Numbered from the stretch's first letter, positions 17,571 through 27,422 are shown. The stretch: DNA of 64,000 nt from Flavobacteriaceae bacterium (GCA_003443635.1 CP031964.1:838321-902320); one strand, 5' to 3'. Numbers and translations are program-made. The notes: generated by a model not told the origin, from the letters alone.

Positions 17571-17733
17571 CACTTAATATATACATTCTCAAATCTAATA
17601 AATTATTTATAATTGAAGTAGATTGTTAATTGTTTTTACTTGCTGCTATTTTAAGCTAACTATTGTTTTAATTATGCTGAATAATTGTTAAATGAAGCGA
17701 ATATTTTTTGTTATAAACTCAAGTTTGTTTTAG

Positions 17734-17764
17734 TTGTCTAAACTTAAACACTTCTGTATCTTTG
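17734..17764 (+). promoter_or_regulatory. Promoter of ppa
   Basis: TATCTTTG (17757-17764) followed by CAGCC is a consensus -7 element. TTG (17734-17736) lies 20 bases upstream. The expected start of transcription leaves a leader of about 16 nt before the ppa ATG. Confidence 0.75.
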
Positions 17765-17786
17765 CAGCCACAAAAAAATAGAACAT

Positions 17787-18314
17787 ATGAGTCCACAAGG
17801 GCAACAAACATTTGATGTATTAATAGAAATCCCAAAAGGGAGTCGAAATAAGTATGAATATGATTTTGAATTAAATAAAATACGCTTTGATCGTATGTTG
17901 TTTTCTTCAATGATGTATCCTGGTGATTACGGATTTATCCCAGAAACTTTAGCTTTGGATGGCGATCCATTAGATGTTTTAGTAATGGGTACAGAGCCAA
18001 CATTTCCGATGTGTGTGATGGAAGTAAAACCAATAGGGGTATTCCATATGGCAGATGAAAAAGGACCAGACGAAAAACTAATTTGCGTACCGGTTACCGA
18101 TCCTATTTGGAATAGTTATAATGATATTACAGATTTAAACCCACACAGAAAAAAAGAAATCACTCATTTCTTTCAAGTGTATAAAGATCTGGAAAAAAAG
18201 AAAGTAGACGTTGGTGGTTGGGGAGATGCTAAAGAAGCTTACGATATTTTAAACAAGTGTGTTGATCGTTATGAAAATAGCGAATACAAAACAAGAGGAG
18301 ATTTTACGATTTAG
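17787..18314 (+). CDS. ppa: Soluble inorganic pyrophosphatase, family I
   Basis: Hydrolyses cytosolic pyrophosphate to phosphate, pulling forward biosynthetic reactions. The 175 residues carry the family I features: VLIEIPKGSRNKYEYD at the N-terminus, GDYGFIPETLALDGDPLDVLV with the metal-binding Asp cluster (DGDPLD), and DPIWNSYNDITDL with DKL-type contacts upstream. It lies immediately before the membrane pyrophosphatase gene on the same strand, separated by a terminator, so both enzymes for one substrate are neighbours but can be expressed separately. Confidence 0.97.
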   Translation: MSPQGQQTFDVLIEIPKGSRNKYEYDFELNKIRFDRMLFSSMMYPGDYGFIPETLALDGDPLDVLVMGTEPTFPMCVMEVKPIGVFHMADEKGPDEKLICVPVTDPIWNSYNDITDLNPHRKKEITHFFQVYKDLEKKKVDVGGWGDAKEAYDILNKCVDRYENSEYKTRGDFTI

Positions 18315-18342
18315 TAAATAAACTCACTTTAAGTTAGATAGG

Positions 18343-18371
18343 CCTCTTAATGAAAATTAAGAGGTTTTTTA
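18343..18371 (+). terminator. Rho-independent terminator after ppa
   Basis: CCTCTTAAT (18343-18351) pairs with ATTAAGAGG (18356-18364) around GAAA, followed by a T-run. Confidence 0.88.
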
Positions 18372-18429
18372 TTTCTGTTTGATTTTGTTACATTAGCGCA
18401 GCAAAAAAATAATCAAACAGAAAAATAGT

Positions 18430-20862
18430 ATGGAATCAATGATGATTTATGTGCCAATTATATTGGCGGCTTTAGGTTTAATTTATATGATAATTAAACA
18501 AAAATGGGTAATGAAACAAGATGCTGGGGATGGCAAAATGAAAGAGATCTCAGACCACATTTATGAAGGCGCTTTAGCATTTTTAAATGCAGAATATAAA
18601 TTGTTAACCATATTTGTAATTATAGTAAGTATTTTATTAACTATAGTTTCATTTATTGTTCCTACCACACATATTCTTATTGTAGTAGCATTTATTTTAG
18701 GAGCAATATTTTCTGCTTTTGCAGGAAACATAGGAATGAAAATAGCAACTAAAACTAATGTAAGAACTACACAGGCAGCTCGTACAAGCTTACCAAATGC
18801 ACTTAAAATATCATTTGGTGGAGGTACGGTTATGGGACTTGGTGTTGCTGGTCTAGCAGTATTAGGTTTAACTGCATTTTTTATCTTTTTCTTTCACTTT
18901 TTTATGGGAGGTGAATGGACAAATACAATGGACATGACTGTTGTGTTAGAAACTCTAGCGGGATTCTCATTAGGTGCTGAGTCTATCGCATTATTTGCAC
19001 GTGTTGGAGGTGGTATTTATACTAAAGCTGCAGATGTAGGAGCCGATTTAGTAGGTAAAGTAGAAGCAGGTATTCCAGAAGATGATCCTCGTAACCCAGC
19101 TACAATTGCTGATAATGTAGGAGATAATGTAGGAGATGTTGCAGGTATGGGAGCCGATTTGTTTGGATCGTATGTAGCAACAGTATTAGCAGCTATGGTA
19201 TTAGGTAATTATGTAATTAAAGACATGGGTGGTTCGATCTCTGATGCATTTGGAGGGATAGGCCCAATTTTATTACCAATGGCTATAGCAGGTGCTGGTA
19301 TTATTATTTCTATTATAGGAACAATGCTTGTGAAAATTAGTAGTAATGATGCTAAAGAAGCTCAAGTCATGGGTGCTTTAAATAAAGGGAATATTACTTC
19401 TATTATTTTAGTGGCAGCCGCATGTTTCGGGTTATGTACATGGATGTTACCTGAAACAATGAATATGGAATTTTTTGGAGAAGGATTACAAGAAATATCA
19501 TCAATGCGTGTATTTGCAGCAACGATAGTTGGTTTAGTAGTAGGTGCAGTGATTTCGTCTGTAACAGAATATTATACAGGATTAGGTAAAAAACCAATTT
19601 TGCAAATCGTACAAAAATCAAGTACAGGAGCAGGAACAAATATTATCGCTGGTCTAGCAACAGGAATGATTTCTACATTCCCATCGGTACTTTTATTTGC
19701 TGGTGCTATATGGGCATCATACGCTTTTGCAGGATTTTATGGTGTAGCATTAGCGGCATCGGCAATGATGGCAACTACAGCAATGCAATTAGCTATTGAT
19801 GCTTTTGGACCAATTTCTGATAATGCAGGTGGTATTGCAGAAATGAGTGAGCAAGAACCAATAGTGAGAGAGCGTACAGATATTTTAGATTCGGTAGGGA
19901 ATACAACAGCAGCAACAGGGAAAGGATTTGCAATTGCTTCAGCAGCATTAACATCGTTAGCACTATTCGCAGCATATGTAACCTTTACAGGAATTGACGG
20001 AATTAACATCTTTAAGGCACCAGTTTTAGCAATGTTATTTGTTGGAGGGATGGTACCTGTAGTATTTTCAGCCTTGGCTATGAATGCTGTAGGTAAAGCT
20101 GCTATGGAAATGGTATACGAAGTACGCCGTCAGTTTAAAGAGATTGCTGGTATTATGGAAGGTACTGGAAAGCCAGAATACGATAAATGTGTAGCAATTT
20201 CTACAAAAGCATCGCTTAAAGAGATGATGTTGCCTGGATTATTAACTATTGGATTCCCGTTAATAATTGCTTTCGTACCATTAGCTTTTGGTATGGATAA
20301 TTTGGCTATTGCTGAAATGTTAGGAGGTTATATGGCTGGAGTTACTGTTAGTGGAGTATTATGGGCTATCTTTCAAAATAATGCTGGTGGTGCTTGGGAT
20401 AATGCTAAAAAATCATTTGAAGCTGGTGTAGAGATCAATGGTGAAATGACCTATAAAGGTTCTGAAGCTCATAAAGCTGCTGTAACAGGAGATACAGTTG
20501 GAGATCCATTTAAAGATACATCTGGACCATCAATGAATATCTTAATTAAATTAACATGTTTGATTGGATTGGTAATTGCTCCAATTTTAGGAGGACATGA
20601 AGAAGGAGAGACAGCTTATGCATCAAACGAAATTAAAAAAGAGATTAACGTTGAAATGAATTCAACAAATGGAGAAAATATTAAAGCAATTGTAACTGCA
20701 ACAACAACTGAAAATGGAGATATTGTTACTGAGGAGAAAATTTTTGAAGGATCTAAAGAAGAGGTGGAAGCTAAGATTGAAATGATGAAAAAACAAACTT
20801 CAGCTGAAAATACTAGAAACAAGTTTCAAAGAATTAAAGAAGAAGTGAAGAAAGAGCATTAA
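18430..20862 (+). CDS. hppA: Membrane-bound proton/sodium-translocating pyrophosphatase
   Basis: This homodimeric integral membrane pump couples PPi hydrolysis to H+ or Na+ export. It is 810 residues with about 16 hydrophobic helices. The substrate loops are clear: [40 protein letters not shown] and a later [33 protein letters not shown] has Ala where K+-independent pumps carry Lys, which points to the K+-dependent subfamily. Ion specificity needs experiment. After the last helix (about residue 720) there is a charged 90-residue tail, longer than in typical members. A bidirectional terminator follows. Confidence 0.95.
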   Translation: MESMMIYVPIILAALGLIYMIIKQKWVMKQDAGDGKMKEISDHIYEGALAFLNAEYKLLTIFVIIVSILLTIVSFIVPTTHILIVVAFILGAIFSAFAGNIGMKIATKTNVRTTQAARTSLPNALKISFGGGTVMGLGVAGLAVLGLTAFFIFFFHFFMGGEWTNTMDMTVVLETLAGFSLGAESIALFARVGGGIYTKAADVGADLVGKVEAGIPEDDPRNPATIADNVGDNVGDVAGMGADLFGSYVATVLAAMVLGNYVIKDMGGSISDAFGGIGPILLPMAIAGAGIIISIIGTMLVKISSNDAKEAQVMGALNKGNITSIILVAAACFGLCTWMLPETMNMEFFGEGLQEISSMRVFAATIVGLVVGAVISSVTEYYTGLGKKPILQIVQKSSTGAGTNIIAGLATGMISTFPSVLLFAGAIWASYAFAGFYGVALAASAMMATTAMQLAIDAFGPISDNAGGIAEMSEQEPIVRERTDILDSVGNTTAATGKGFAIASAALTSLALFAAYVTFTGIDGINIFKAPVLAMLFVGGMVPVVFSALAMNAVGKAAMEMVYEVRRQFKEIAGIMEGTGKPEYDKCVAISTKASLKEMMLPGLLTIGFPLIIAFVPLAFGMDNLAIAEMLGGYMAGVTVSGVLWAIFQNNAGGAWDNAKKSFEAGVEINGEMTYKGSEAHKAAVTGDTVGDPFKDTSGPSMNILIKLTCLIGLVIAPILGGHEEGETAYASNEIKKEINVEMNSTNGENIKAIVTATTTENGDIVTEEKIFEGSKEEVEAKIEMMKKQTSAENTRNKFQRIKEEVKKEH

Positions 20863-20886
20863 CTTTCTTTTCTCTATAAATTCAAT

Positions 20887-20919
20887 AAAAAAGAGTCGTA
20901 TATATTACGACTCTTTTTT
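20887..20919. terminator. Bidirectional terminator between hppA and the FKBP gene
   Basis: AAAAAGAGTCGTA pairs with TACGACTCTTTTT (20906-20918) around TATAT. The A and T tracts on both sides serve the two convergent genes. Confidence 0.9.
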
Positions 20920-20946
20920 ATTTTAAATACTCTGTAAAATTTAAAT

Positions 20947-21624
20947 TTATTTTGTTCCTAGTACTTCAATTTCAAAAAATAAAGTTGCATTTGGAGGAAT
21001 GACTCCTCTTCCAGCGCCTCGACGCCCATAGCCTAATTTTGATGGTACTTTAATAAGTGCTTTACTACCAACAGTAAGTTTTTGTATAGCCTCATCCCAA
21101 GCTTTTATCACTTCTCCTTTACCAAGATTAAACTCAAAAGGTTCGTTGCGATCTACAGAACTATCAAATTTTTCACCGTTTTCTAAAAAACCAGAATAAT
21201 GTACTTTTACACGTTGCCCTTTTTTAGGTAATGCTCCAGAACCTATAGTTAAAGTTTTGATGCCTAATCCAGATTCAGTGTAGATATGACCTAAATTCCA
21301 ACTTTCTAATCGCCAAACTTTTAAAGCTTCTTGAATAAATAAGATGTCTGTAGCAGAAATCTTTGCTTTTTTATTTTCACTTATAGCAATTAAATCTTTT
21401 AGAGTTGCTTTTGAAGTTAAATCAATCGTTTTACTTTTTTTTCCTTTAGATAATAAAAATGTAGAAGCGCCGTCTGTAAAAGTGGCACAATATTCATTAA
21501 AGTTATTGTTTTGATAGCAAAACGTTAATGCATCTTTGTTTTCTTCACAAACTTCACATTGAGCGTAAGTAATAAAAGAAAACCCTATACATAGAGCTAT
21601 TGAAAATACTAGTTTTTTATACAT
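20947..21624 (-). CDS. Exported FKBP-type peptidyl-prolyl isomerase
   Basis: Catalyses proline isomerisation during folding of exported proteins. The 225-residue product has a signal peptide (LVFSIALCIGFSFITYA) followed by a Cys-rich segment, CEVCEENKDALTFC, unusual for the family. Residues about 130-224 are the FKBP domain: GQRVKVHYSGFLENGEKFDS, PFEFNLGKGEVIKAWDEAIQ, LGYGRRGAGRGVIPPNATLF and a terminal FEIEVLGTK. The middle (70-120) is helical and may dimerise, as in FkpA-type proteins. Flavobacteria use several FKBPs, some linked to gliding motility, but no gld link is visible here. The next gene upstream is an M1 peptidase. Confidence 0.9.
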   Translation of the reverse strand: MYKKLVFSIALCIGFSFITYAQCEVCEENKDALTFCYQNNNFNEYCATFTDGASTFLLSKGKKSKTIDLTSKATLKDLIAISENKKAKISATDILFIQEALKVWRLESWNLGHIYTESGLGIKTLTIGSGALPKKGQRVKVHYSGFLENGEKFDSSVDRNEPFEFNLGKGEVIKAWDEAIQKLTVGSKALIKVPSKLGYGRRGAGRGVIPPNATLFFEIEVLGTK

Positions 21625-21648
21625 TTAATTCTATTTATGGGGATTGTT

Positions 21649-23262
21649 TTATTTTTTGTTTAACGACATTAGTTCGAATAATAACCATGTGTTTGGATCT
21701 AACTCAATAGACTCAACAGCCTTATTGATGGTTAAGTTTGTCTCTTGTGATTTTTGAGTTATAGACAATGTCGCTATCGATGAAGATCCATCAGTATGAT
21801 AAAGTCTGACATCTAATGGGAAATCAAAATCCGATTGAGGCTGTACTTGATTTATATTTAATTTTACATTTGTGTTAGTAGCAGTCCAATTTACCTGTAA
21901 TTTTGGATGCCCTGTTTGATATAACCATTGTTTAAAAAATACATCAAGTGATTTTCCTGATACAGATTCCATAACTTTTTGTAAATCTTCAGATAATGCA
22001 TTTCCATATTTAAAAGTATTGTAGTAGCTACGAATACCTTCCCAGAAAATAATATCTCCTAACTCTTTACGAAGCATATGTAATGTCCAACCTCCTTTTT
22101 CATATGAATTGCGATTAAGAAGTTGCATATAATTTTCTATTTTGGTATTTATCGTGGGAACGAGAGATTGATTAGCGAAATTAATAATGGCTTTTCGCTG
22201 TGTTTTTTCTCTTTCAACAAATACATCACGACCGTATTTATGCTCAAAAAACAAGTTAGTGAAATAGGTGGCAAACCCTTCACTTAGCCATATGTGATGC
22301 CAATTGGCTTCGGATGCCGAATTACCAAACCATTGATGAGCAATTTCGTGCGCAATTAAAGCTTCACTACTACCAGTTCCAGTTACACTGCTTTCGGTAT
22401 AAAAAATATTTCCTGCATTTTCCATTCCACCAAAACGTGTTTTAGATTGTACGTTGGCTAATTTTTTAAACGGATAATCACCAATATGACTCACAAAATA
22501 ATCCATAATAGGAGAAGCTAAAGCGTAATCACTAAAACCATTATCTCGATCTTGAGGATATACCCAAGTTGAAATAGGAGTATTATTAATCTCACCCAAA
22601 TTCTCTACTGCAAAGCGAGCAGCTCCAATCACCATAACTTTTGTTGGTATAGGGTCTACCATTTTCCATCTTGATAAAGTTTGTGTGTCTGAGATATTGG
22701 TTTCTTCAACTTTTATACCGTTACCAATAGTTTGATAATGAGAAGGCGCAGTAATAATCCACTCTACTGTTGCTTTATCAGATGGATGGTCTACAATTGG
22801 AAGCCAATTCTGCCCACGATCAGGCCAATTATCACCAAAAAAAGTACGTTCATTATGCTTATTTTTTGAGATAATTAATCCGTCTGCAGGAACTCCTTTA
22901 TAAGTAATTTTATAAGTTCTAATTTCGTTAGGGGCAGTTTCGCTTATAGAAAAAACTAACTTTCCGTTTGCATGTGTATGTGATATAGTGTTTTCGTTTT
23001 CAGATGTAGTTACAACTTGCATCCCTGTATTTGTTGCTTCTTTTTTAACAAGATCTAACTGAAAATTTGTTATGACTTTTTTAAACTTAATTTTAATCTC
23101 TGCTATACCTTCAATTTCGTTAGTTGTATCGGAAAGTAAAATATTAAATTTATAATTTAAAACATCAATAGCATCATATCTTCTTTGATGTTTTTGTGCA
23201 GTTACATTTAAAGCTATTGCGAGAAAGAAAAGTAAACAGAAATATCTTTTAGGTGAAATCAT
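21649..23262 (-). CDS. Exported M1-family metallopeptidase (537 aa)
   Basis: A zinc aminopeptidase with a signal peptide (YFCLLFFLAIALNVTAQ). The exopeptidase motif appears as FGGMENAGNIFY. The zinc site HEIAHQWFG is near residues 305-313, and the third ligand Glu is in WLSEGFATYF 19 residues on. The protein stops shortly after the M1 core: the C-terminal 100 residues are a beta domain ending in LDPNTWLLFELM, the layout of bacterial short M1 members. It is distinct from the 743-residue M1 gene at 13.6-15.8 kb. It lies 24 nt upstream of the FKBP gene, so the two exported proteins may be co-expressed. Confidence 0.93.
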   Translation of the reverse strand: MISPKRYFCLLFFLAIALNVTAQKHQRRYDAIDVLNYKFNILLSDTTNEIEGIAEIKIKFKKVITNFQLDLVKKEATNTGMQVVTTSENENTISHTHANGKLVFSISETAPNEIRTYKITYKGVPADGLIISKNKHNERTFFGDNWPDRGQNWLPIVDHPSDKATVEWIITAPSHYQTIGNGIKVEETNISDTQTLSRWKMVDPIPTKVMVIGAARFAVENLGEINNTPISTWVYPQDRDNGFSDYALASPIMDYFVSHIGDYPFKKLANVQSKTRFGGMENAGNIFYTESSVTGTGSSEALIAHEIAHQWFGNSASEANWHHIWLSEGFATYFTNLFFEHKYGRDVFVEREKTQRKAIINFANQSLVPTINTKIENYMQLLNRNSYEKGGWTLHMLRKELGDIIFWEGIRSYYNTFKYGNALSEDLQKVMESVSGKSLDVFFKQWLYQTGHPKLQVNWTATNTNVKLNINQVQPQSDFDFPLDVRLYHTDGSSSIATLSITQKSQETNLTINKAVESIELDPNTWLLFELMSLNKK

Positions 23263-23296
23263 AATTATTTTAAGAATGAATTAGAAGAATTTAGTT

Positions 23297-23911
23297 TTAA
23301 AATAAACCATTTATTTCAGCATCTATAGTATTAATAACAGTGCCTAAATCTTCGGGATTATCTACAAAATTTAAATCGTCAACATCTATAATAAGTAATT
23401 TCCCTTTGTCGTAACCATGAATCCAAGCTTCGTAACGCTCATTCAGCCTGCTTAAATAATCGATACTTATAGTGTTTTCGTATTCTCGACCGCGTTTATG
23501 AATTTGAGACACTAAATTTGGAATAGAGCTTCTTAAGTAAATTAATAAATCTGGGCCTTTAACTAAAGATTCCATAAGATCGAATAACGATTTGTAATTT
23601 TCGAAATCACGATTGGTCATCAAACCCATTGCGTGTAAATTGGGTGCAAAAATATGAGCATCTTCATATATGGTACGATCTTGAATAATGTCTTTTCCAC
23701 TCTCACGTATTTGTAATACTTGACGAAATCTGCTATTTAAAAAATATACTTGCAAATTAAAGCTCCAACGTTCCATTTGATTGTAAAAATCATCTAAATA
23801 CGGATTGTCCACTACATCTTCTAAATGAGCTTCCCATTTATAATGTTTTGCAAGTAATTTTGTAAGCGTAGTTTTTCCTGCGCCAATATTTCCAGCGATT
23901 GCAACGTGCAT
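23297..23911 (-). CDS. Deoxynucleoside kinase
   Basis: Phosphorylates deoxynucleosides for dNTP salvage. The 204-residue protein begins MHVAIAGNIGAGKTTLTKLL, with the P-loop at 7-15. DRTIYEDAHIFA is the DRS/DRT-type motif that contacts substrate and catalytic Glu. LVSQIHKRGREYENTISIDY is the LID region of the dCK/dGK family. Specificity (dA, dG, dC) cannot be read with certainty. It is followed after 4 nt by the upstream neighbour, a secreted protein of unknown function, on the same strand. Confidence 0.93.
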   Translation of the reverse strand: MHVAIAGNIGAGKTTLTKLLAKHYKWEAHLEDVVDNPYLDDFYNQMERWSFNLQVYFLNSRFRQVLQIRESGKDIIQDRTIYEDAHIFAPNLHAMGLMTNRDFENYKSLFDLMESLVKGPDLLIYLRSSIPNLVSQIHKRGREYENTISIDYLSRLNERYEAWIHGYDKGKLLIIDVDDLNFVDNPEDLGTVINTIDAEINGLF

Positions 23912-23915
23912 AATA

Positions 23916-24698
23916 TTAATTAATTAGTAATTGATATTGATGAAGATATTCATTGTCGTAAATATACAAGGTTTCATTGGTTACAAAAAACTGATTTATC
24001 AACAATTCAGGTAATTTAATAGGCCTGATTTCAGTATCATTTTTTAATTTTAAAAAAAGACGATTGTCTTTAAGTAAAATTAAATTTTCGTTGCTTTCTG
24101 CAATATTAGTATATCCCATATTGCCCTCTTTAGTTACTAAACTGCCAAAATAACTATAGGTATAAATATGATTTTTAGTAAGTAGCCAACAGAAATTATA
24201 GTTGCTTTTTAAATCTAAAACCTCACCTTCGATAGGTTGTAATGGCTGAACACGAGTATTATTATTTTTATAATCATAAAGCTCTAATTGCTGAGTACCT
24301 TGATCAAATAACCATACGGTATTATCATTTCCGGTAGATACATGAGTAACGTTCCTAAATGGAGATAGTATATTAAAATCTATTCGGGTAATTTCGGCTA
24401 AGCGATTATCTAAAACTACTACTGTATTGAAATCTTTATAAAAAACATTAATTTTTAAAGAATTATATGCATTTGCAGAAGTTATCTCACCCAGCTGTAC
24501 ATTACTGTAGGTTGTGTTTTTAGAATTCTGACTTTTAACAAAAGTATTTTCTTGAGTGTAGAACAATGCTCCGAAATCATCAAACTTCACCAATAAACTG
24601 GCATATAAAGGTGTTTTTTTTATGAACTTAGTATCTATTTCTTGCTGAGCAAAAATAGAAATGGATAAAAATAAAATTATGTATTTAATGAGATGCAT
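23916..24698 (-). CDS. Secreted protein of unknown function, propeller-like
   Basis: A 260-residue protein with a signal peptide (KYIILFLSISIFAQQ). The mature part is made of short strands with repeated patterns such as VWLFDQGTQQLELYDY, CWLLTKNHIYTYSYFG and LYIYDNEYLHQYQLL. This suggests several blades of a beta-propeller, although no known repeat family is recognised. Similar proteins occur beside the deoxynucleoside kinase in other Flavobacteriaceae. It lies between the kinase and a two-component regulator. No function can be assigned. Confidence 0.65.
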   Translation of the reverse strand: MHLIKYIILFLSISIFAQQEIDTKFIKKTPLYASLLVKFDDFGALFYTQENTFVKSQNSKNTTYSNVQLGEITSANAYNSLKINVFYKDFNTVVVLDNRLAEITRIDFNILSPFRNVTHVSTGNDNTVWLFDQGTQQLELYDYKNNNTRVQPLQPIEGEVLDLKSNYNFCWLLTKNHIYTYSYFGSLVTKEGNMGYTNIAESNENLILLKDNRLFLKLKNDTEIRPIKLPELLINQFFVTNETLYIYDNEYLHQYQLLIN

Positions 24699-24731
24699 AG
24701 TGGGTTGAAAAATACAAAAATCAATCCACTT

Positions 24732-25415
24732 TTAACAGATTAACTTATATCCGAACCCTCTAACGTTTACAATTTGTATCGAATTGTCTTTTGCAAGTTT
24801 TTTTCGAAGTTTTGTAATAAAAACGTCCATGCTTCTCGCATTGAAAAAATCATCATTACCCCAAAGTTTATTTAAAATTAGAGTGCGATCTAAAACTTCA
24901 TTTTTATTTTTTATTAAATGAAATAATAAATGTGCTTCACGATGAGTAAGTTGATGTTCATTTTCAGTCTTATATTGAAGTGTTTGTTTTGGAAAATCGA
25001 ATGTAAAACTTCCAAACTTTAGAATTTTTGATGATTTTTGTTGTTTTGTTCGATCTAGTAAATTATGAATTCGAACAATAAGCTCTTCCATACTAAAAGG
25101 CTTCTTTAAATAATCGTTACCACCAATTGTAAACCCTTCAACCACGTCCTGTGTTTGTGATTTAGCAGTAAGAAATATAATAGGGATCACATCATTTTCT
25201 ATACGAATTTCTTTTGCTAATGTAAAACCATCTTTTTTAGGCATCATTACATCTAATACTAATAGTTCGGGTTGCTCCTTTTTATAGGTGTTAAAAGCAA
25301 TTTCACCATTCTCACAGAGTAAAACTTTAAAATTGCGTGTCTCTAAACTTTCTTTAATGATCAACCCTAATGCTGGTTCATCTTCTGCTAACAATATAGT
25401 GGTAGGCTTATGCAT
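24732..25415 (-). CDS. OmpR-family response regulator
   Basis: A 227-residue transcription factor. The receiver domain (residues 5-120) has the acidic pair Glu11/Asp12, the phosphoacceptor Asp55 in LLVLDVMMP, Thr/Ala in FLTAKSQ and the conserved Lys in YLKKPF. The C-terminal winged helix (about 132-226) includes LTHREAHLLFHLIKNKNEVL, RSMDVFITKLRKKL and VRGFGYKLI. Its start overlaps the end of the histidine kinase by 8 nt, showing translational coupling. OmpR-type regulators bind direct repeats spaced 10-11 bp, and exactly such a repeat lies in front of the divergent operon at 26966-26990. Confidence 0.95.
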   Translation of the reverse strand: MHKPTTILLAEDEPALGLIIKESLETRNFKVLLCENGEIAFNTYKKEQPELLVLDVMMPKKDGFTLAKEIRIENDVIPIIFLTAKSQTQDVVEGFTIGGNDYLKKPFSMEELIVRIHNLLDRTKQQKSSKILKFGSFTFDFPKQTLQYKTENEHQLTHREAHLLFHLIKNKNEVLDRTLILNKLWGNDDFFNARSMDVFITKLRKKLAKDNSIQIVNVRGFGYKLIC

Positions 25416-26925
25416 TTGGGAATGACAGTTTAAAAGTAGTTAAAGAATTTTCTATATCTAAATGAATAGCACCTCCATGTTTTTCAACAATCTTTTTAGC
25501 GTAATATAAACCTATGCCAAATCCTTTTATATCATGTGTATTTCCTTTTGGGATACGATAAAATTTATCAAAAATGTGCGCTGCATCAGTTTTTGTTAAC
25601 TTACCGCCATTATCAGAAATAATAACTGTAAAGGCGATAGTTGTTTGTTTTAAATCTACTGAAATTACATCTCCTCCATATTTAATAGCATTGTCAACTA
25701 TATTATTAATTGCATTCTCAAAATGAAAAGCATCTACCTTAGCCATTAAGGTGTCTGAAGATGTAGTAAAAGAGACAGTCTTCTCTTTTGTCTGCATACG
25801 ATGCTTATTAATAATTAGATTTAACAAATCGGTAATATTTATTTCTTCTTTATTCAAATTTAGGTTTTCACTATCTAATGTAGCGGTCTCAAGTAGTTTT
25901 TCGACCATTATATTTAATTTAGATAGCTGCCTGCCAGACATATCTAAATAGTTTTTTGTCTTCTCTTTATTATCTATAATATTAAAATCCTTAATACTTT
26001 CTAAAGCAACACCAATAGTAGCAATAGGAGTTTTGAATTCGTGGGTAATGTTACTTATGAAATCATTTTTAACCTCGGCTAATTGCTTTTGATGTTTTAT
26101 AATTCGTAATAAATAGAACAGACAACTTATAACAGCTAAAATAAGTAGTGTAGAAATTAAAATACCTGATAAAATTCGTTTTAAAATAATTTTAGTTTCA
26201 TTAGAGAAATGAGCATTTAACACTCCATTTTTAGGCAAGAAAACAGATTTTGATGATGTACTCAGTGTTGAATTTTCAATATTCGCTTTATTGAGATGTT
26301 GAGGGGTCTTATAATTTTCTTCAAATGACAAGCCGTGACTTATAGTTATATTTTTTCGATGTAATTCATCAATAAAAAGTGAATCCATTTGACTTAAATT
26401 AATAGAATCATTAGAGATTGAAAGAACAATTTGAGTTGTTAAAAATTCTACGTTTTTTAATAAAATAGTATCATTAGGATTGTTAATAGCTCTGACTCTA
26501 TTGTTTTGAGATGAAGATTTCCAGAACTCGTGCTTGTTTTTATTATCTCTTAAAAAAGAATCCGTTTTGATACCTCTATAAATAGATATATTTTTAATAG
26601 AGTTTTTATTTATAGAATCGAGACAGCAAAATGAATTATTTATAGAATCAATTTTTATTTTTTTTAAAATACTGTCAAGTGCTTTATCTCTTTTTTTGTT
26701 GCTATCTCCATATTTAGAATTTATACTAAATCCAATAGTATTTTTTTTAGCTAAATTCTCATAATAACTATCTACAGCATTATCAAGACTTATTTGTACA
26801 TCATTAATAAACTGTTGCTTATTAATGAGATAATTTTTATAATTCCAATATACTTGTATGCTAATAGTACCGAGGATTACAAAAACAATAGTATATAAAA
26901 TCCACCTGTATTTCACATCGTTCAT
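25408..26925 (-). CDS. Sensor histidine kinase
   Basis: Partner of the overlapping response regulator. The 505 residues comprise a first membrane helix (10-27), a large extracytoplasmic domain (about 30-248) rich in Asn, Ser and Lys with no recognised fold, and a second helix (251-273). The HisKA domain follows, with phosphoacceptor His295 in ISNITHEFKTPIAT. The HATPase part shows the N box (NNIVDNAIKYGG), the D box (ISDNGGKL) and G boxes (KGFGIGLYYAKKIVE). The stimulus is unknown. The divergent GLPGLI/receptor operon is the most likely target. Confidence 0.95.
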   Translation of the reverse strand: MNDVKYRWILYTIVFVILGTISIQVYWNYKNYLINKQQFINDVQISLDNAVDSYYENLAKKNTIGFSINSKYGDSNKKRDKALDSILKKIKIDSINNSFCCLDSINKNSIKNISIYRGIKTDSFLRDNKNKHEFWKSSSQNNRVRAINNPNDTILLKNVEFLTTQIVLSISNDSINLSQMDSLFIDELHRKNITISHGLSFEENYKTPQHLNKANIENSTLSTSSKSVFLPKNGVLNAHFSNETKIILKRILSGILISTLLILAVISCLFYLLRIIKHQKQLAEVKNDFISNITHEFKTPIATIGVALESIKDFNIIDNKEKTKNYLDMSGRQLSKLNIMVEKLLETATLDSENLNLNKEEINITDLLNLIINKHRMQTKEKTVSFTTSSDTLMAKVDAFHFENAINNIVDNAIKYGGDVISVDLKQTTIAFTVIISDNGGKLTKTDAAHIFDKFYRIPKGNTHDIKGFGIGLYYAKKIVEKHGGAIHLDIENSLTTFKLSFPNA

Positions 26926-26965
26926 AAATCAAAAGTAAATGTTAAAATGTATTAAAACTAATCGC

Positions 26966-26990
26966 TTAACACTAGTTAACACTAGTTAAC
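26966..26990. promoter_or_regulatory. Candidate response-regulator operator: TTAAC repeated with 10-bp period
   Basis: TTAACACTAG occurs twice in tandem followed by a third TTAAC, giving three half-sites on one face of the helix. It lies midway between the histidine kinase gene (minus) and the GLPGLI operon (plus). CATCTTTG (27013-27020), one mismatch from TAnnTTTG, would place the repeat at about -61 to -37 of the plus-strand start, the usual place for an OmpR-type activator. Confidence 0.6.
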
Positions 26991-27050
26991 TTTTAAATTG
27001 ATTAATCATTATCATCTTTGTGATGTAAAAATCAAAAAACAAACAATTTT

Positions 27051-27407
27051 ATGAGAATAACCATTACTTTATTAATGCTGATGATTTCAATTTTGAGTTT
27101 CGCTCAAAAGGTGAATGAAAGCGAAACATATTTGGAAAACTTAAAAATAGAATTAAAAGTAGATGTTGTAGAAGATCTGCGAAAAATGGAAATTAATGGT
27201 ATGCAATCATTATTTAAAGACTTAAAAGAGAATACTCCAGTTGAATTTAAAATTGTTTTTAAAGAAAAAAAGTCAAAACGGAATGATTTAGAGTTTTCAG
27301 AAAAAGTTTCGATAACAGTTGATGGAAATTCAAATAATATTGAGAAATTTATTAGTGATGTAAAAGAAATAAAGAAACAAGCGATAAACTATTTAAATAA
27401 AAAATAA
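27051..27407 (+). CDS. Small secreted protein, first gene of the GLPGLI operon
   Basis: A 118-residue product with a signal peptide ending SILSFAQ (about residue 18). The mature protein is highly charged and mostly helical (SETYLENLKIELKVDVVEDL, then KEIKKQAINYLNKK) with a short strand pair in the middle (VEFKIVFKEKK, EKVSITVDGN). I recognise no family. It starts about 25 nt after the predicted transcription start and is separated from the first GLPGLI gene by 15 nt, so it belongs to the same transcript and probably the same process. Confidence 0.7.
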   Translation: MRITITLLMLMISILSFAQKVNESETYLENLKIELKVDVVEDLRKMEINGMQSLFKDLKENTPVEFKIVFKEKKSKRNDLEFSEKVSITVDGNSNNIEKFISDVKEIKKQAINYLNKK

Positions 27408-27422
27408 TAAAAACAACTAATT

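Noticed and set aside
17508..17573. Upstream 22-residue extension of the NTF2-like protein
   Set aside because: The later Met gives a normal signal peptide; the extension crosses repeat E.
17719..17910. 63-codon minus-strand frame over the ppa promoter and start
   Set aside because: Overlaps a consensus promoter and a conserved gene; Cys/Phe-rich translation without family features.
19403..20009. Open frames antisense to the membrane pyrophosphatase gene
   Set aside because: Hydrophobic low-complexity translations caused by codon bias in the pump gene; no start context or homology.
26966..26990. Tandem repeat considered as a CRISPR remnant
   Set aside because: Units are 10 bp without spacers and no cas genes are near; an operator explains it better.
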